Shown here piece after piece: positions 12,001-18,100 of a stretch of DNA of 64,000 bases; the first letter of the stretch is position 1; every line of letters begins with the position of its first letter. The DNA is from Limnohabitans sp. T6-5 (GTDB lineage Bacteria > Pseudomonadota > Gammaproteobacteria > Burkholderiales > Burkholderiaceae_C). The position numbers were made by a program, and so were the translations under genes. The DNA lies in contig NZ_NERV01000002.1 in assembly GCF_003063315.1 (NCBI RefSeq), positions 1,116,001 through 1,180,000 of the forward strand, written 5' to 3'. Below the pieces are notes generated by a model. That model made no database searches. It was not told the DNA's origin and saw only the letters and a program-made list of their open reading frames with translations.

Positions 12001-14908
12001 CCGACAAAATCTGCGCCTGTGTAGAGGCATGTTCCAGCGTGGTGCCCGCCGCCAGGCTGATGCTGCCGCCGTAGTTGGCGCTGGTGCCCAAATAACCGGT
12101 GCCGCCCAGCTTGAGCGTGCCGCCGCTCACAGTGATGTTGCCCGAGAGGGTGTCGGCCCCGGTCAGGGTCAGGGTGTTTGCGCCTTGCTGGGTCAGGCTG
12201 CCGGTGCCGGTGATGGCGCCGCTCAAGGTGACATCTTCGCTGCGGTTGATCACCAGACTGCCGTGGTTGGTGATGGCGCTGGCCAGCACGGACGCGCCCT
12301 GGCGGGGGCTACCGTCGTTCCACTGCAAGGTGCCGCCGCTGATGGTGGTGGCACCGCTGTAATTGAGCTGGCCCGTCATGATCTGCGTGCCCGTGCCCAG
12401 TTTGATGAACGCGCCCAGGCCTGCGCCGTTTTCGTCCAGATTGCCGCTGAAGGTGCTGGTGCCTGCGGCGTTGTAAGTGCCCGCCTGGAAGTTGTTGACC
12501 CCCACCGACAGGCTGGCGGCGTAACCGGGGAAGCCGATCTTGACGGAGCCGCCACCCGTGAGGGCGTCCACACGCACGGCCGCCTCAACCGTGTTGAAGA
12601 CCGCGCCTGCGGCCACATTCAGGCTCGACAGGTTGTTGGTCCAGACCTCGTTGGCATTGTTGCCGCCGGTGAAAGAGCCCTCGCGCACGTCAATGAGCGC
12701 ACCAGCGCCCATGGCAAACGTGGCCGAGCCTTGCCAAAAGACTGCCCCCGCGCCGGTCTTGCTGAGGGTGCCTGACCCGGTGAAGAGGACCGCGCTGCCG
12801 TTTTCATTGAAGTTGCGGCGGGTGTCGGCGGCGACGTCCAAATTGAGCGTGGCGCCCGATGCAATGGCAAACGAGGGCGTGGCATAGCCATTGGTGGCGG
12901 TGACCGTTGTACCGGCTGTGGCCAGGGTCGGCGTGCTCAGCGACAAGGTGCCGGCGTCAATCACGGTGGCGCCGCTGTAGCTGCTGGTGTTGCTCAGCGT
13001 CAAGGTGCCCGCGCCTTGCTTGGTCAGCGAAAGTTTGCTGGTGGCGCCATCGGCGATCACGCCGCTGAACAACTGGTTCACGCCCGCACCGACCGCAGCG
13101 CCCACCGCCAGATTGACCGTGCCGCTGGCCGCCCCGCTGCGCACATCGCCTGCGCCTTCGAGCGCACCAATGCGGTCGCTGACGTTGAGCTGGTAGACGC
13201 CGCCACGCGACACGCGCACGCTGCTGACATCGCTCAGGCTGCCGCTGACGGCCAGCGTGCCCGATCGGATGTCGGTCGCGCCGCTGTAGGTGTTGGCCCC
13301 GCTCAGCACCAAGGTGCCATCGCCTGTTTTTGCCAGGCCACTGTCCGCATTGGCCCCGGCCAGCACACCGCCATAAGTGACGCTGGCATCACGCGCCACC
13401 TCGATGGCGCCGCTGCCCGTGATCTCCAGCGTGCGGGTTGCCGCCAGCGTCAGGCTGCTGGTGATCTTGAGGGTCGCGCCATCAGCGATCAACACCCGCG
13501 CTGTGCTGGCGCCCAGTTGGGCGTCACTGCTGACGGTCAGCGTGCCTGCGTGGATGCGGATATCGCCACTCTGGCTGTTGGCGCTGCGCAGCACCAACTC
13601 GCCCGCGCCGGTTTTGGTGAAGCTGCCGGTGCCGGTCAGGGTGCCGTCAAAGCTCAGGCGGTTGTCGGCGGCCACGTCAATGGCGTTGACTTTGCCAGTG
13701 AGTGCGCCTGACACCAGCGCATTGCCCGCGTCGTCTTGAATGACGGCGCTGTTCAGGTCAATGGCTCCGAGGCTGAAGCCGTCAGCCACCATGGTCTGGC
13801 TGCTGTTGGCGGTGTACACGAGCAGGCCAGCAGCAGCGTTGGAAGCGGCCGAGTCCAACGTGGCGATCAGGGTGTCTGCGCCCACGGTGATGGACAGGCG
13901 GGTGCTGCCGAGGCCGGTGCTGGTGCCCACGCCTTCGCTCAGTGTCAGGCTCAGCTGCAGGCTTTTGCCGCTGACGGCCACGCTGACCGATTGGACCGTG
14001 GGGGCCGTGCTGTCGAGCATCAGGCCCAGTTTGTCGAGCAAATCGCTGCTGAGCACCGAAGCGCTGTCCACCTGGCCCAGCACCACTTCGAGCTGTGTGT
14101 CTGCGCCATGCGCCGTGCCGCCCGTGGCATCGGACGAGGCGGCCATGTCGGCCCCCAGCACAGTGTGCAGCTGCTGCAAGAACACGCTTTGCGTGCCCTG
14201 AGCGGCGACATCACAGCCATACAGCAGCACATCGGCACCGGGCGCCAGGGCGCTGCGCCAGGCGGCCAGGGCCTGCGCATGCGCGCTCAGGTAGGCCTGG
14301 TCCACACGGGTGTCCCCGAACAACAAGGCCTCGGGTTCGCCGTGGCTGATCAGGTGCAAGGCAGTAACGCCCGGCGTTTGCGCCAGCACATCGGCCAGGG
14401 CTTGCAGGGGCTCGGCATCGGCGGCCAGCACGCGCACCTGTGCCTGCGGGTATTGCGCCTGCAAATCGGCTTGCAGGGCCGACAGATCGGCCGACAGCAC
14501 GATCAGCGCCTGCTCACCCTGCGGCGCCAGCGCATCGGCGGGGGCCAGCGTTGCGGCAGCCAACAGGGCCTCGGACTCGTCCGCCGGGTTCAGGGCCTTG
14601 CTTTTTTCAGTGGGCAAGCTGCGTGCATCGGGCCTTGCAGCAGGGGCCAAGAGAGACTGCGTGGCTTCGGGCAGGCGGTGCAGGCCAGCGGTCTGCTCGT
14701 TCGGGAGCAAAAGCTTGTCTGCTGTTTGGCCCAATGCAGTGTCCAGTGCCGCGCCATCAAACATGAGGCGTTGCTCCAGCGCCAACATGCGGGCAGGTTC
14801 ACGCACCCGGCGCTGTCCTGGGGTGGACGCTGACGTGGGGGCCGGGGTGGCCGCATCATGTTTTGGAGAAGAGGTGGCAGGGGCCACGGGCGAGTTTTTT
14901 TTCTTCAT
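1..14908 (-). CDS. Giant LEPR/DUF4347 surface adhesin, N-terminal 4,969 codons (3' partial)
   Basis: Start of a very large, probably secreted surface protein. The frame stays open for 4,969 codons and leaves the window before any stop. Residues 42-54 (LALEQRLMFDGAA) are the LEPR-like motif seen near the N-terminus of giant RTX-type adhesins. Residues about 135-295 are DUF4347, about 300-400 one Ig-like domain, about 450-1920 autotransporter-type beta repeats, and about 1930 to the edge bacterial Ig-like domains. No Sec signal peptide is visible, which fits C-terminal type I secretion. TolC-like and HlyD-like genes lie directly upstream in the same direction. The ATG at 14908 follows an in-frame TGA and has only a weak ribosome site. 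RTX repeats and a secretion signal, if present, would lie beyond the left edge. Role in adhesion or biofilm is inferred from architecture; the frame shows no frameshift. Confidence 0.88.
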   Translation of the reverse strand, partial: MKKKNSPVAPATSSPKHDAATPAPTSASTPGQRRVREPARMLALEQRLMFDGAALDTALGQTADKLLLPNEQTAGLHRLPEATQSLLAPAARPDARSLPTEKSKALNPADESEALLAAATLAPADALAPQGEQALIVLSADLSALQADLQAQYPQAQVRVLAADAEPLQALADVLAQTPGVTALHLISHGEPEALLFGDTRVDQAYLSAHAQALAAWRSALAPGADVLLYGCDVAAQGTQSVFLQQLHTVLGADMAASSDATGGTAHGADTQLEVVLGQVDSASVLSSDLLDKLGLMLDSTAPTVQSVSVAVSGKSLQLSLTLSEGVGTSTGLGSTRLSITVGADTLIATLDSAASNAAAGLLVYTANSSQTMVADGFSLGAIDLNSAVIQDDAGNALVSGALTGKVNAIDVAADNRLSFDGTLTGTGSFTKTGAGELVLRSANSQSGDIRIHAGTLTVSSDAQLGASTARVLIADGATLKITSSLTLAATRTLEITGSGAIEVARDASVTYGGVLAGANADSGLAKTGDGTLVLSGANTYSGATDIRSGTLAVSGSLSDVSSVRVSRGGVYQLNVSDRIGALEGAGDVRSGAASGTVNLAVGAAVGAGVNQLFSGVIADGATSKLSLTKQGAGTLTLSNTSSYSGATVIDAGTLSLSTPTLATAGTTVTATNGYATPSFAIASGATLNLDVAADTRRNFNENGSAVLFTGSGTLSKTGAGAVFWQGSATFAMGAGALIDVREGSFTGGNNANEVWTNNLSSLNVAAGAVFNTVEAAVRVDALTGGGSVKIGFPGYAASLSVGVNNFQAGTYNAAGTSTFSGNLDENGAGLGAFIKLGTGTQIMTGQLNYSGATTISGGTLQWNDGSPRQGASVLASAITNHGSLVINRSEDVTLSGAITGTGSLTQQGANTLTLTGADTLSGNITVSGGTLKLGGTGYLGTSANYGGSISLAAGTTLEHASTQAQILSGVISGAGRLVQSASNLTLSAANTYSGETLVAGGTLTLGVANALGAASNATNTVVEIADVATLNANGLAQRIGALKGAGTLTLGASVFTVGGNNSSTRFTGTFSSSGSGVLVKEGTGTFTLGGAVSNTGRAVVNAGTLVLDKASGTSAVNALSGVDVVALDIKSGATARLAGAGQAQLGVYSNVIVNSGGTLDTNGQSLTLNTLSGSGQVINKLGNSTTVLTLGNYNASFTLDTELVNGGTGATGLIALNKVGTGTLTLSKAQRYSGSTTVSAGSITFSAANLASSSSDVVVNTSTNVGLNLAGFAQTVGAISGNGGIGLGAATLTVGGTDASTRYTGVISGTGGALVKTGSGTLVMTGAQTYTGSTTVSAGTLQLADGAALTLPATSAVVNNARLVFSSTSALSLAANWISGTGTLVQRGTGVMTFNGANSYTGGTVLEAGTIALATTSDAALGTGSLQVTANASLKAATGAARTLANAVSVASGATLTLDAAAASLQMSANLGGAGGLVVLSSGVNAAILAGDASLTGAVTVNAGGTLQVGAGGSTGSLNTSGVNNAGTLKFSRSNNSIFAAPVSGTGVVTKEGAGALTVTGVWSHTGATNLNGGSLVMGAAQRLSASSAVTLATASVLDLASFSQTLSTLNGSGTVTLGSATLSMGHASTAATFSGVISGSGGLTKGLGNTQTLSGANTYTGATSVADGGLTLSGGSNRLSASTDVNVASGATLTLSGTAASTERMASLSGAGSVVLGATVLTVGAGNASSSYSGTITGTGGLIKEGTGVLTLRGPTSSFSGSTTVNGGTLDIGRNAANNSVLTGPLVVNSGATLAGNGTVGASTTTLNSGATLSPGSTDGSAGAGPLNISGILVLASGSTLQLHLAANGDSLADDEITGVSNLTLGGTVQVSGLSSFSGLGQGTWSLIKYSGTLTGTLSALTLGSTPGQVATGTTYSLLSDANNKAINLRLAPASSTLQKPPFALRLAAADDTGSSNSDGITGNSTALTISGIAEDGARVWLFDDQNNDGVIQEGELLFNNIVPTAGTRAFSQDIALGSGTHFIRAVSVDAAGVLGTPSNALVITVDLMATNAVRPGQVLTDPALNPTGLTTADDRINTAFPTVRFGLPVSADDVRARQNAQAGDLFEFRNGATVLARKALTAQDIAQGYVDIAPDRALVPNGLSAATYQETLIGVVIDAAGNASSLDAVYTLRSLSVDRTAPAVPAYLMLLYSSDAGRSYSDSVTNQSSGFSMRIYGDNEAQLIEVFMTSPDGSTVSLGTVAFAGQDWSSFTYRGIPQPDGRYTQQNLADGTYSFTARAMDQAGNWSALSTTPLTVTIDTTRPVTLMPVSLLATDDSGRLANDGVTRNSTALTFSGVADASSAPLTQVRLLDYGSNAALTLADGSPAPWVQVAQVASDAAGAYTFSSLNLAPGVHHLRVVQDDLAGNWSLPSAVTRIEVDKVAPNAPTVALQQTSSTTPTLSGTYDAANTDTLTVRVNGVAYAQAAGREVLIDGVTTTTVDGLSLNAATGTWSLAIPRERALAVSTTAYGVTVQSTDLAGNSAVNSAINALLVSAVPTDPLSPRGISLLPSDSRSDTGVLSNDSITQNLSPVLRVGLNVDGLNGVRAGDSLRLLVGATEFGRYTLSAADLVNRSSTGAAAYWVDVQLQTALTNGTTYTPGSNNAIAAQIQRLSDTGVSTSANAVLPTLMVDRTAPTAPPAPTLEAGDNTGSLSNDAVFNRRNGFSLSGTVYAAEKTVQVQVYVDGVLLGSTGVSNDSSPRWSFAYPGTAAPLSQGEHNFTVVAIDAAGNASAASVALTLTIDSRIAMPTQLALDKTRDSATVGDGITNSALSSDFIFNGKGETGVNTTQVRLFDDANNNGVLDQGEELTIASGNLVDTSGNFSASIRTWSMAEGVHNIRAIQTDLAGNTSAASEAFRLTVDRSPQPPLTIDLAPGQDNGLFADDKVTLNARPTFRVTLAPQARAGDRIELYNAMSINPYYLMGSVQLSANDLARGYVDVTSTKDLSGIYNPYAGSYNGIYGRTVDAAGNPQNLAVDPAGSATSLYRYMGAMPRLYVDVNGVPGAPNMTFLAADQGPGSTGSSIVTRQSTGFTLTGTTAGANASQVNFYAGDTLLGSVKPGDMGSAYSFTYAGPALADGVYTVYARGVRANGLEGPASAALFVRVDARAFDPSFLWLDSTDDTGPVKGDGITSPASATRNITLSGLARPGATVVLFDDIDADGVLDAGEALTTYTANTTTLASVTAHATTGAFSADVILSSGAHNIRAQQTVGSQVSLIGSVLPITIDVDAPLTPTFAQLTAVNGVDVINDDGVRVSSSPNPSLDLRLPEGLKEGDEVLLLNGSTVLIRQSITLRDLASATARLDITPASKLVDGTYSNLSVRILDRAGNASPDLKLPPLIISTAGLAASTALDLIDDDDTGLSTTDNRTQRSTGLTLTGTSPVGTVSLRIYDGKTLLGETYPGIDADAPQFFSFTYTGKPLASGVHTLSVRAVDLVGTEGAPASLSVVIDDSLLPPSRLVLDPNADSGTSKTDLITNTVSSIGLSGKAEPGSTVQVFDDQNDNNLVDHGELLATVTANASTGAFTVSVSLGSGEHKLRAIATDVQGNTSLASASLALTVDRQPPSPPVSLALAPGQDTGLSGIDRLINLSRPVFRVGLPSDVKVGDVVWISQPGTYYTTNNAYDTSYTVTLADLPVSGRGYVDITLANDLHESPPGVYSNNGVNWVLSAYIIDQAGNIGQRLVVPTLQVDYTAPAAPTSLNLSDAQDSGRSLTDNITGIGTGFTIKGAMTSGTRRIEVFEGSTSLGFASLLSDTAWSFTYTGASYSQTTRAFTARALDESGNFGPLSVPLVVAFDTQPGASLLPPKWSAASDSGRLSADGITNVSTGVTLTGYADPSVSTTVRVRLYNDRNNDGKVDSLELLATVNTDANGLYTFSGIFLSPGTQYLRVAQEDIAGNWSAVSAAAVLVVDELAPERPTVTLQTTDDTTPVLRGTYDAANTDLLTVRLNNVAYGVSAGRTVTIGGGTLTTVAGLVLDAANGTWQLALRPAEALALAAAPYEVIVQATDLAGNTSVDSSANELLVRAAPTDTLAPTSVRLAPGSDTGYLASDASTAQLAPVLRVGLSLRAVAGDALRLLQGSTELTRYTLSAEDIARGHVDLQGQTLLTSGTDYTNTAAITASVLRLQATGTLESAATALSRLEIDQAPPSTLAAPNLETGSDSGASSIDNRLRFGNGFTFYGTVGNDDVVQVLLYADGVYLGSTGVRSDLKYVFTLPATATALAVGSHAITAVAVDESGNRSAMSAALNISIDTRVEAPKNLWLVAASDSGAKDDLRTRIATNLVIKGQGEVGATVTAFDDLNLNGVVDPGEVLAGSATVTAAGTFSLTLTSTLAEGQHQIRLVQTDVTGNISAPSSAMPVVVDSVVQRPISVALAPGQDNGTSLIDSVVATARPTFRVNLAPDAVLGDTLQLYKAASFTSANLIGQRLLTALDIARGYVDLKSTQNLSGYYDGTQSAGIYARMIDQAGNASGFSNTRGNLPWVTVDTTLPAAPTSLALLTQDDTGISAADNITALDTGFTLLASGADEGIRFIEFWDSQTLLMRAPVGSVSQINVTYDGEALAPGLHTVSARFIDKAGNAGPFATPIRLLVDPTEKVQVLGMGQLGLLSAYDSGYSRNDAVTNVNAFWVSGFLAAGATVQIFEDLNNDGVYSLGEAVGATTTTSSTTGAFSLSLTLGTGAHRLRAMAYNASTSMPIGEVSEALVITVKTTPPGRPGVVDVLASSDTPVDLAVQGVSAADRVTSDTTPSLRVALPADAAVGDRLSIYNSTTVLYALSLSAAQVQAGVAEFTLPDMVALTAGTYNLTASLTDRAGNEGEKSPATYPLVVDTTGPSIGTAPTLSASSDSGTSNTDNLTQRNTGLSLSGTVPADTVRVLVYDTRPDTTQTRTGSFNPGAGLTLNVADVAQYAVAGVELAFPAGVASVSIS
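2..9129 (-). repeat. Bacterial Ig-like domain array with calcium-loop motifs
   Basis: Residues about 1927-4969. Tandem domains of roughly 100-120 residues share the joints VDxxxPxxP, DDTGxSxxDxxT and VDxAGN. Seven copies carry an acidic loop of the type FDDxNxDGxxDxGE, at about 816-857, 1843-1892, 3199-3244, 4247-4295, 5275-5320, 6360-6405 and 8906-8960. The loop resembles EF-hand or dockerin calcium loops. The array continues past the left edge. Confidence 0.8.
9130..13560 (-). repeat. Autotransporter-associated beta-strand repeats within the giant protein
   Basis: Residues about 450-1926. Many degenerate units of roughly 40-80 residues of the form GTLxLSGANTYSGATxVxxGTL are visible, for example near 13260-13330, 11900-11950 and 9890-9960. 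They match the passenger-associated (PATR-like) repeats of autotransporters and predict a long right-handed beta helix. Glycine, serine, threonine and alanine dominate and cysteine is absent in the stretch translated. Confidence 0.8.
14024..14506 (-). other. DUF4347 domain of the giant protein
   Basis: Residues about 135-295 of the giant protein. The core reads HLISHGEPEALLFG (His189) followed by GADVLLYGCDVA (Cys232) and then DMAASSDATGG, the usual DUF4347 pattern. The His-Gly and Gly-Cys pair sits after hydrophobic strands, as in caspase-like CHAT folds. That similarity is my inference and not an established activity. Confidence 0.8.
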
Positions 14909-14934
14909 GACGGACCATCAGCAATGAAAGAACA

Positions 14935-14975
14935 CCCCTTGTCGGGGGATCTTGGCAGGCCCCGGCAAGGGGCCT
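14935..14975 (-). other. Two short GC hairpins between hlyD-like and giant gene
   Basis: The 74-bp gap holds an inverted repeat GGCCCC/GGGGCC (14958-14963 with 14969-14974) and a weaker CCCC/GGGG pair (14935-14947). No T-run follows on the minus strand, so neither is a standard terminator. They could slow or process the transcript between the adaptor and the giant gene, but this is only a possibility. Confidence 0.35.
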
Positions 14976-14982
14976 TGGGGGC

Positions 14983-16074
14983 TCAGGGCGCAGTGGGTGT
15001 GGCCATCGCCACACGGCCACTCATGCCCGCCTTCAATTTCGCGGGGGGGTTGAGCAGTTGCGCCACCACCTTGATCGATTGGCTCACCGGGTCGACCCGG
15101 GTGCCTGTGCGCAGCACTTGCGCTTTGATGTTCAGGTTCAACTCATCGACCAGGATGAACACCTCGTCGCCCGGCGTGATGCGGCGCAACCAGGTGGACG
15201 GCGCCAAAAATTCAATTTCGTAGCCGCCGTCGTCCAGCACCACCATCAGGGCCTGGCCCGGTTGCACGAACTGGTGGTTTTGCTGCAAGTGTTCGCCCAC
15301 CACACCGTTGAAGGGGGCCGTGATGGTGCACTTGGAGACTTGGGTTTCCACAATCTTGAGTTCTGACTGCAGGCGCTCGACGGCGTTGCGCGCCAGCGCC
15401 AGATCGGTCTGACTGCCCGCTTCAAGCTGGGCCAGACGCTCTTGCGCCTTGAGCTGCAACTGCGCGGCGCTCACTTCCACGCGGGACTTGTCCCTTTGCG
15501 CCGTGAACAGGCTGCAATCGAGCCGGGCCAGCACCTGGCCTTTGTCAAAGCGTCGGCCCTCGGGCAGCATCAGGTTGAGCACCCCGCCCACCTCGGCGGC
15601 CACCGTGGCCTGGCTGCGTGCACGCACCTGGGCCCGGATGTCCACATTGGCCAGACCCGACGCGCTGGGTGCACCCAAGTTTGCACCCGAGGCCATACCC
15701 GAGCCCGTTGCGGCGGTCGCACCATTGAGCGAACTGCCTCCGGCTGGTTTTACAGCGTTGGGGGCATCAGTCGCCACATACCCGGCAATCCGATAACCGG
15801 CCGACATGACCCAAGGGCCTGGCGCCGAGGCCAGGGGCACGGCCTTGACTGCTGGTGCCGTGGATGCAGCTGGTGCTTTGGGCATGGCTACAGGTGCGGG
15901 TGCGGTATTGGCGGCAAGCGCTGGTGCTGGTGCTGGTGCTGGCGTTGGTGCTGGTGAAAGTGCGGGTTTGGCAACAGGCGCTGCTGGCAGTGCCTCACGC
16001 TCTTGTGCCAAGCCCAGCTGCGCGCACACGCACAGGGCACAACCCAGCCCGGCGACTCGAATCATTCGGATCAT
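14983..16074 (-). CDS. HlyD/RND-type periplasmic adaptor
   Basis: Predicted membrane-fusion protein of 363 residues linking an inner-membrane pump to the TolC-like channel. Residues 1-23 look like a signal peptide (cleavage near LGLAQ), followed by an unusual Ala-Pro repeat linker at about 36-62. Residues about 145-175 form the first half of a lipoyl-like domain (VAAEVGGVLNLMLPEG). A coiled-coil hairpin lies at about 195-240, with the second lipoyl half after it (ITAPFNGVVGEHL), and a beta-barrel to the C-terminus. Its ATG overlaps the upstream TolC-like stop by 4 bp (ATGA), so the two are translationally coupled. The partner pump is not in the window; it may lie past the giant gene. Family assignment is firm, substrate is inferred from the adjacent giant protein. 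Confidence 0.88.
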   Translation of the reverse strand: MIRMIRVAGLGCALCVCAQLGLAQEREALPAAPVAKPALSPAPTPAPAPAPALAANTAPAPVAMPKAPAASTAPAVKAVPLASAPGPWVMSAGYRIAGYVATDAPNAVKPAGGSSLNGATAATGSGMASGANLGAPSASGLANVDIRAQVRARSQATVAAEVGGVLNLMLPEGRRFDKGQVLARLDCSLFTAQRDKSRVEVSAAQLQLKAQERLAQLEAGSQTDLALARNAVERLQSELKIVETQVSKCTITAPFNGVVGEHLQQNHQFVQPGQALMVVLDDGGYEIEFLAPSTWLRRITPGDEVFILVDELNLNIKAQVLRTGTRVDPVSQSIKVVAQLLNPPAKLKAGMSGRVAMATPTAP

Positions 16075-17555
16075 TTTTTATCTTCCGTCCCTGTGACCGG
16101 CTGCTCTGGGCTCCAGCTGGTGCGCATGTTTTTCTGGCGCACTTGCTCGGTCAATGCTTCCAAGGGCTGACTCAAGGGCTGGTGTTCCATCTCCTGCCCC
16201 AAAGCTGCCTGCAAACGGCTTTCGGCCATCTGCACCTGTGCCAAGCCCTGGTAACGCCTGAACTCGCTGAGCAAGGCATTGCTTTGGGTGGACACAGTTT
16301 CGAGTCTGCCACGCAGCAAAGCGGTCTGCAAGGCTTGACTTTGTTGCAACAAACGCTGGTCAATTTCCCACATCTGCTGCGCACGGGCATAAGCGTTGGC
16401 CGCGTTTTTCAGGGCCATGCGCGCCATGTGCACCTGGGTGAGCACCGCCATCTGGGTGACCATGCGGCGCTGGTCCGCCAGCTGCACGCCCGCTTCGGCC
16501 AAACGCGCTTGCACCGGCACGGTCAGCAAGTTCAGCAAGTTGAAGCTCAGGCTGGCACTGGTCTCCATCCAGTTGTGATGCACCAAATAGCGGTCGCTGT
16601 CATAGCGGGCGCTGCTGTTGAAATTGAGCGACGGAAACATGCGCAGCATCACTTTGCGCGTTTCTTCGCGGGCCATCTGACTCTGGATGTAGCTGTCGCG
16701 CACATCGCCGTTGTGCGCCAAGGCAATGTTTTCCAGCAACTCGGTGTTGTCCAGGCCGTCCAGCATCACGCCTTTGGGCCAATCCACCTGCAAGGTAATG
16801 GGCTGGTTCAGGGGCAAATTGACCAAGCTGGCCAATTCCACCTCTGCCGGAGCCAAGTCCTGCTCGATGCCCTCGAGCAAACGGATGTTTTCCACCAGTT
16901 GCCGCTGGTAGGCCAGCGCCTCCTGAGGGGGGCGCACGCGCTCGGATTCGATCTGGCGAGAGGCTTTCAAGGCCTCATCGGCTTCATCAATGGTTTGGCG
17001 CAATTTGCTGCGCATGGCCTGTGCAGCGGCGGCCCGCCAAAAGGCGTTGCGCACATCCTGCATCAGGGCGTGCATGGCCTTGCGGCGCTTTTGCTCGGCA
17101 ATCTGCGCCCGGCCATCGCTTTGGCGGGCGTTGAAATACGCCACCGCCGTGTCCAGCACGTTCCATGAAACGCCCAAGTCCCGCTGCATGCTGCTCAAGT
17201 CTTGCGTCGGCGTGTCCACACCCAGGCTTTGGCGCACCTTGTCCCGCTCGGTACGGTTGACGCGGGCATTCACGCTGGGCAGCATCTCCAGCAAAGAGGC
17301 GCGGTAAGTGCCCGAAGCCAGCAAGGCCTCCATCTGGCGCGCCCGCAAGTCCAGGTTGTATTTGAGGGCGCGGGCCATGGCCTCTTCCATGCTCAGCGGG
17401 CCTTGCAGCGCATCCACATGTTTTTGCGAGGCCTCGCGGTCCATTTGGTTTTGTTGCGCAAAGTCAGCCAAGGGCCCCGGGGCCTGACTGTCAGGAATCA
17501 CCGCGCAAGCCCCCAGCAACACCGACAGCGCCAGGCCCAGGGCAGAACGCCCCAT
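16071..17555 (-). CDS. TolC-family outer-membrane lipoprotein
   Basis: Outer-membrane efflux or secretion channel of the TolC family, 494 residues from the chosen start. I use the ATG at 17555 because it gives a compact lipoprotein signal, GLALSVLLGAC, with the acylated Cys at residue 17, and an AGGGG ribosome site 7 nt upstream. Two earlier in-frame ATGs (17597, 17657) would only lengthen the charged N-terminus. Long amphipathic helices with alternating Ala, Gln and Leu, and paired internal repeats, fit the TolC barrel-tunnel. It is the first gene of the TolC-HlyD-giant protein set and overlaps the adaptor by 4 bp. Together they suggest a dedicated export route for the giant protein. Confidence 0.88.
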   Translation of the reverse strand: MGRSALGLALSVLLGACAVIPDSQAPGPLADFAQQNQMDREASQKHVDALQGPLSMEEAMARALKYNLDLRARQMEALLASGTYRASLLEMLPSVNARVNRTERDKVRQSLGVDTPTQDLSSMQRDLGVSWNVLDTAVAYFNARQSDGRAQIAEQKRRKAMHALMQDVRNAFWRAAAAQAMRSKLRQTIDEADEALKASRQIESERVRPPQEALAYQRQLVENIRLLEGIEQDLAPAEVELASLVNLPLNQPITLQVDWPKGVMLDGLDNTELLENIALAHNGDVRDSYIQSQMAREETRKVMLRMFPSLNFNSSARYDSDRYLVHHNWMETSASLSFNLLNLLTVPVQARLAEAGVQLADQRRMVTQMAVLTQVHMARMALKNAANAYARAQQMWEIDQRLLQQSQALQTALLRGRLETVSTQSNALLSEFRRYQGLAQVQMAESRLQAALGQEMEHQPLSQPLEALTEQVRQKNMRTSWSPEQPVTGTEDKK

Positions 17556-17758
17556 CTTGCGGCCCCTGCCCGCATCAGCCCGCTCTTCCCGTCCCATTGA
17601 CAAGAAATGGCCTTCACCCCTTGTTGGTTGTATTTTTTGACAAATAGGATGGGTCATTGATGTAAAAATGCCAAGAATGTTATAGATGACATTTTCAGCA
17701 ATTCAATCAATATCAGTAATACCCAATTGGGTAATTGGGAATCAGATTCATCTCCCAT

Positions 17759-17823
17759 GTCGGCTCTGTTGCCGCCGACCTACAGAAGCCTTTTCCCGTA
17801 GGTCGGCACTCGAAGAGTCCGAC
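17759..17823. repeat. Palindromic intergenic repeat, type A
   Basis: Inverted repeat whose inner arms are GCCGACCTAC and GTAGGTCGGC around a short pyrimidine-rich loop, and whose outer right arm ends in GAGTCCGAC. The right half is near-identical to other copies in the window; the left outer arm is divergent here. It lies in the divergent region upstream of the TolC-like gene. Confidence 0.8.
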
Positions 17824-17877
17824 GTTGACCGAGCCGACCACGCGCCTCATTCATGTCTTGTCGCTTTGCCCACATCC

Positions 17878-17979
17878 GTCGGGGTCTTCGACCGCCGACC
17901 TACAACTGCGGGCTTTTGTCGGGGTCTTTGACCGCCGACCTACAAAGCCCCCCGTAGGTCGGCACTCGCAGAGTCCGAC
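17878..17979. repeat. Palindromic intergenic repeat, type A, with doubled left arm
   Basis: Two left arms (starting 17878 and 17918, each GTCGGGGTCTT...GCCGACCTAC) are followed by one right arm ending at 17979. The same doubled-left-arm layout is seen at the beginning of the 22033 array, so it is a recurrent form and not a random break. Confidence 0.8.
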
Positions 17980-18031
17980 GTTTGTCAGCTTTGGCACAAG
18001 CCCCATGCATGACCGACGCATCGGTCGTTAA

Positions 18032-18063
18032 CTGATAATGCATACAGTTGTATTTTTATACAG
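18032..18063 (+). promoter_or_regulatory. Two abutting LexA (SOS) boxes
   Basis: CTGATAATGCATACAG (18032-18047) fits the CTG-N10-CAG LexA consensus exactly with an AT-rich core. It is followed at once by TTGTATTTTTATACAG (18048-18063), which has one mismatch in the conserved triplets. The pair ends 37 bp before the ATG of the small membrane protein, where it would overlap a promoter. Betaproteobacterial LexA is known to use this consensus. Confidence 0.65.
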
Positions 18064-18100
18064 TACACTGATCGACCTCAGAAACACTCAGGAAGACCGC

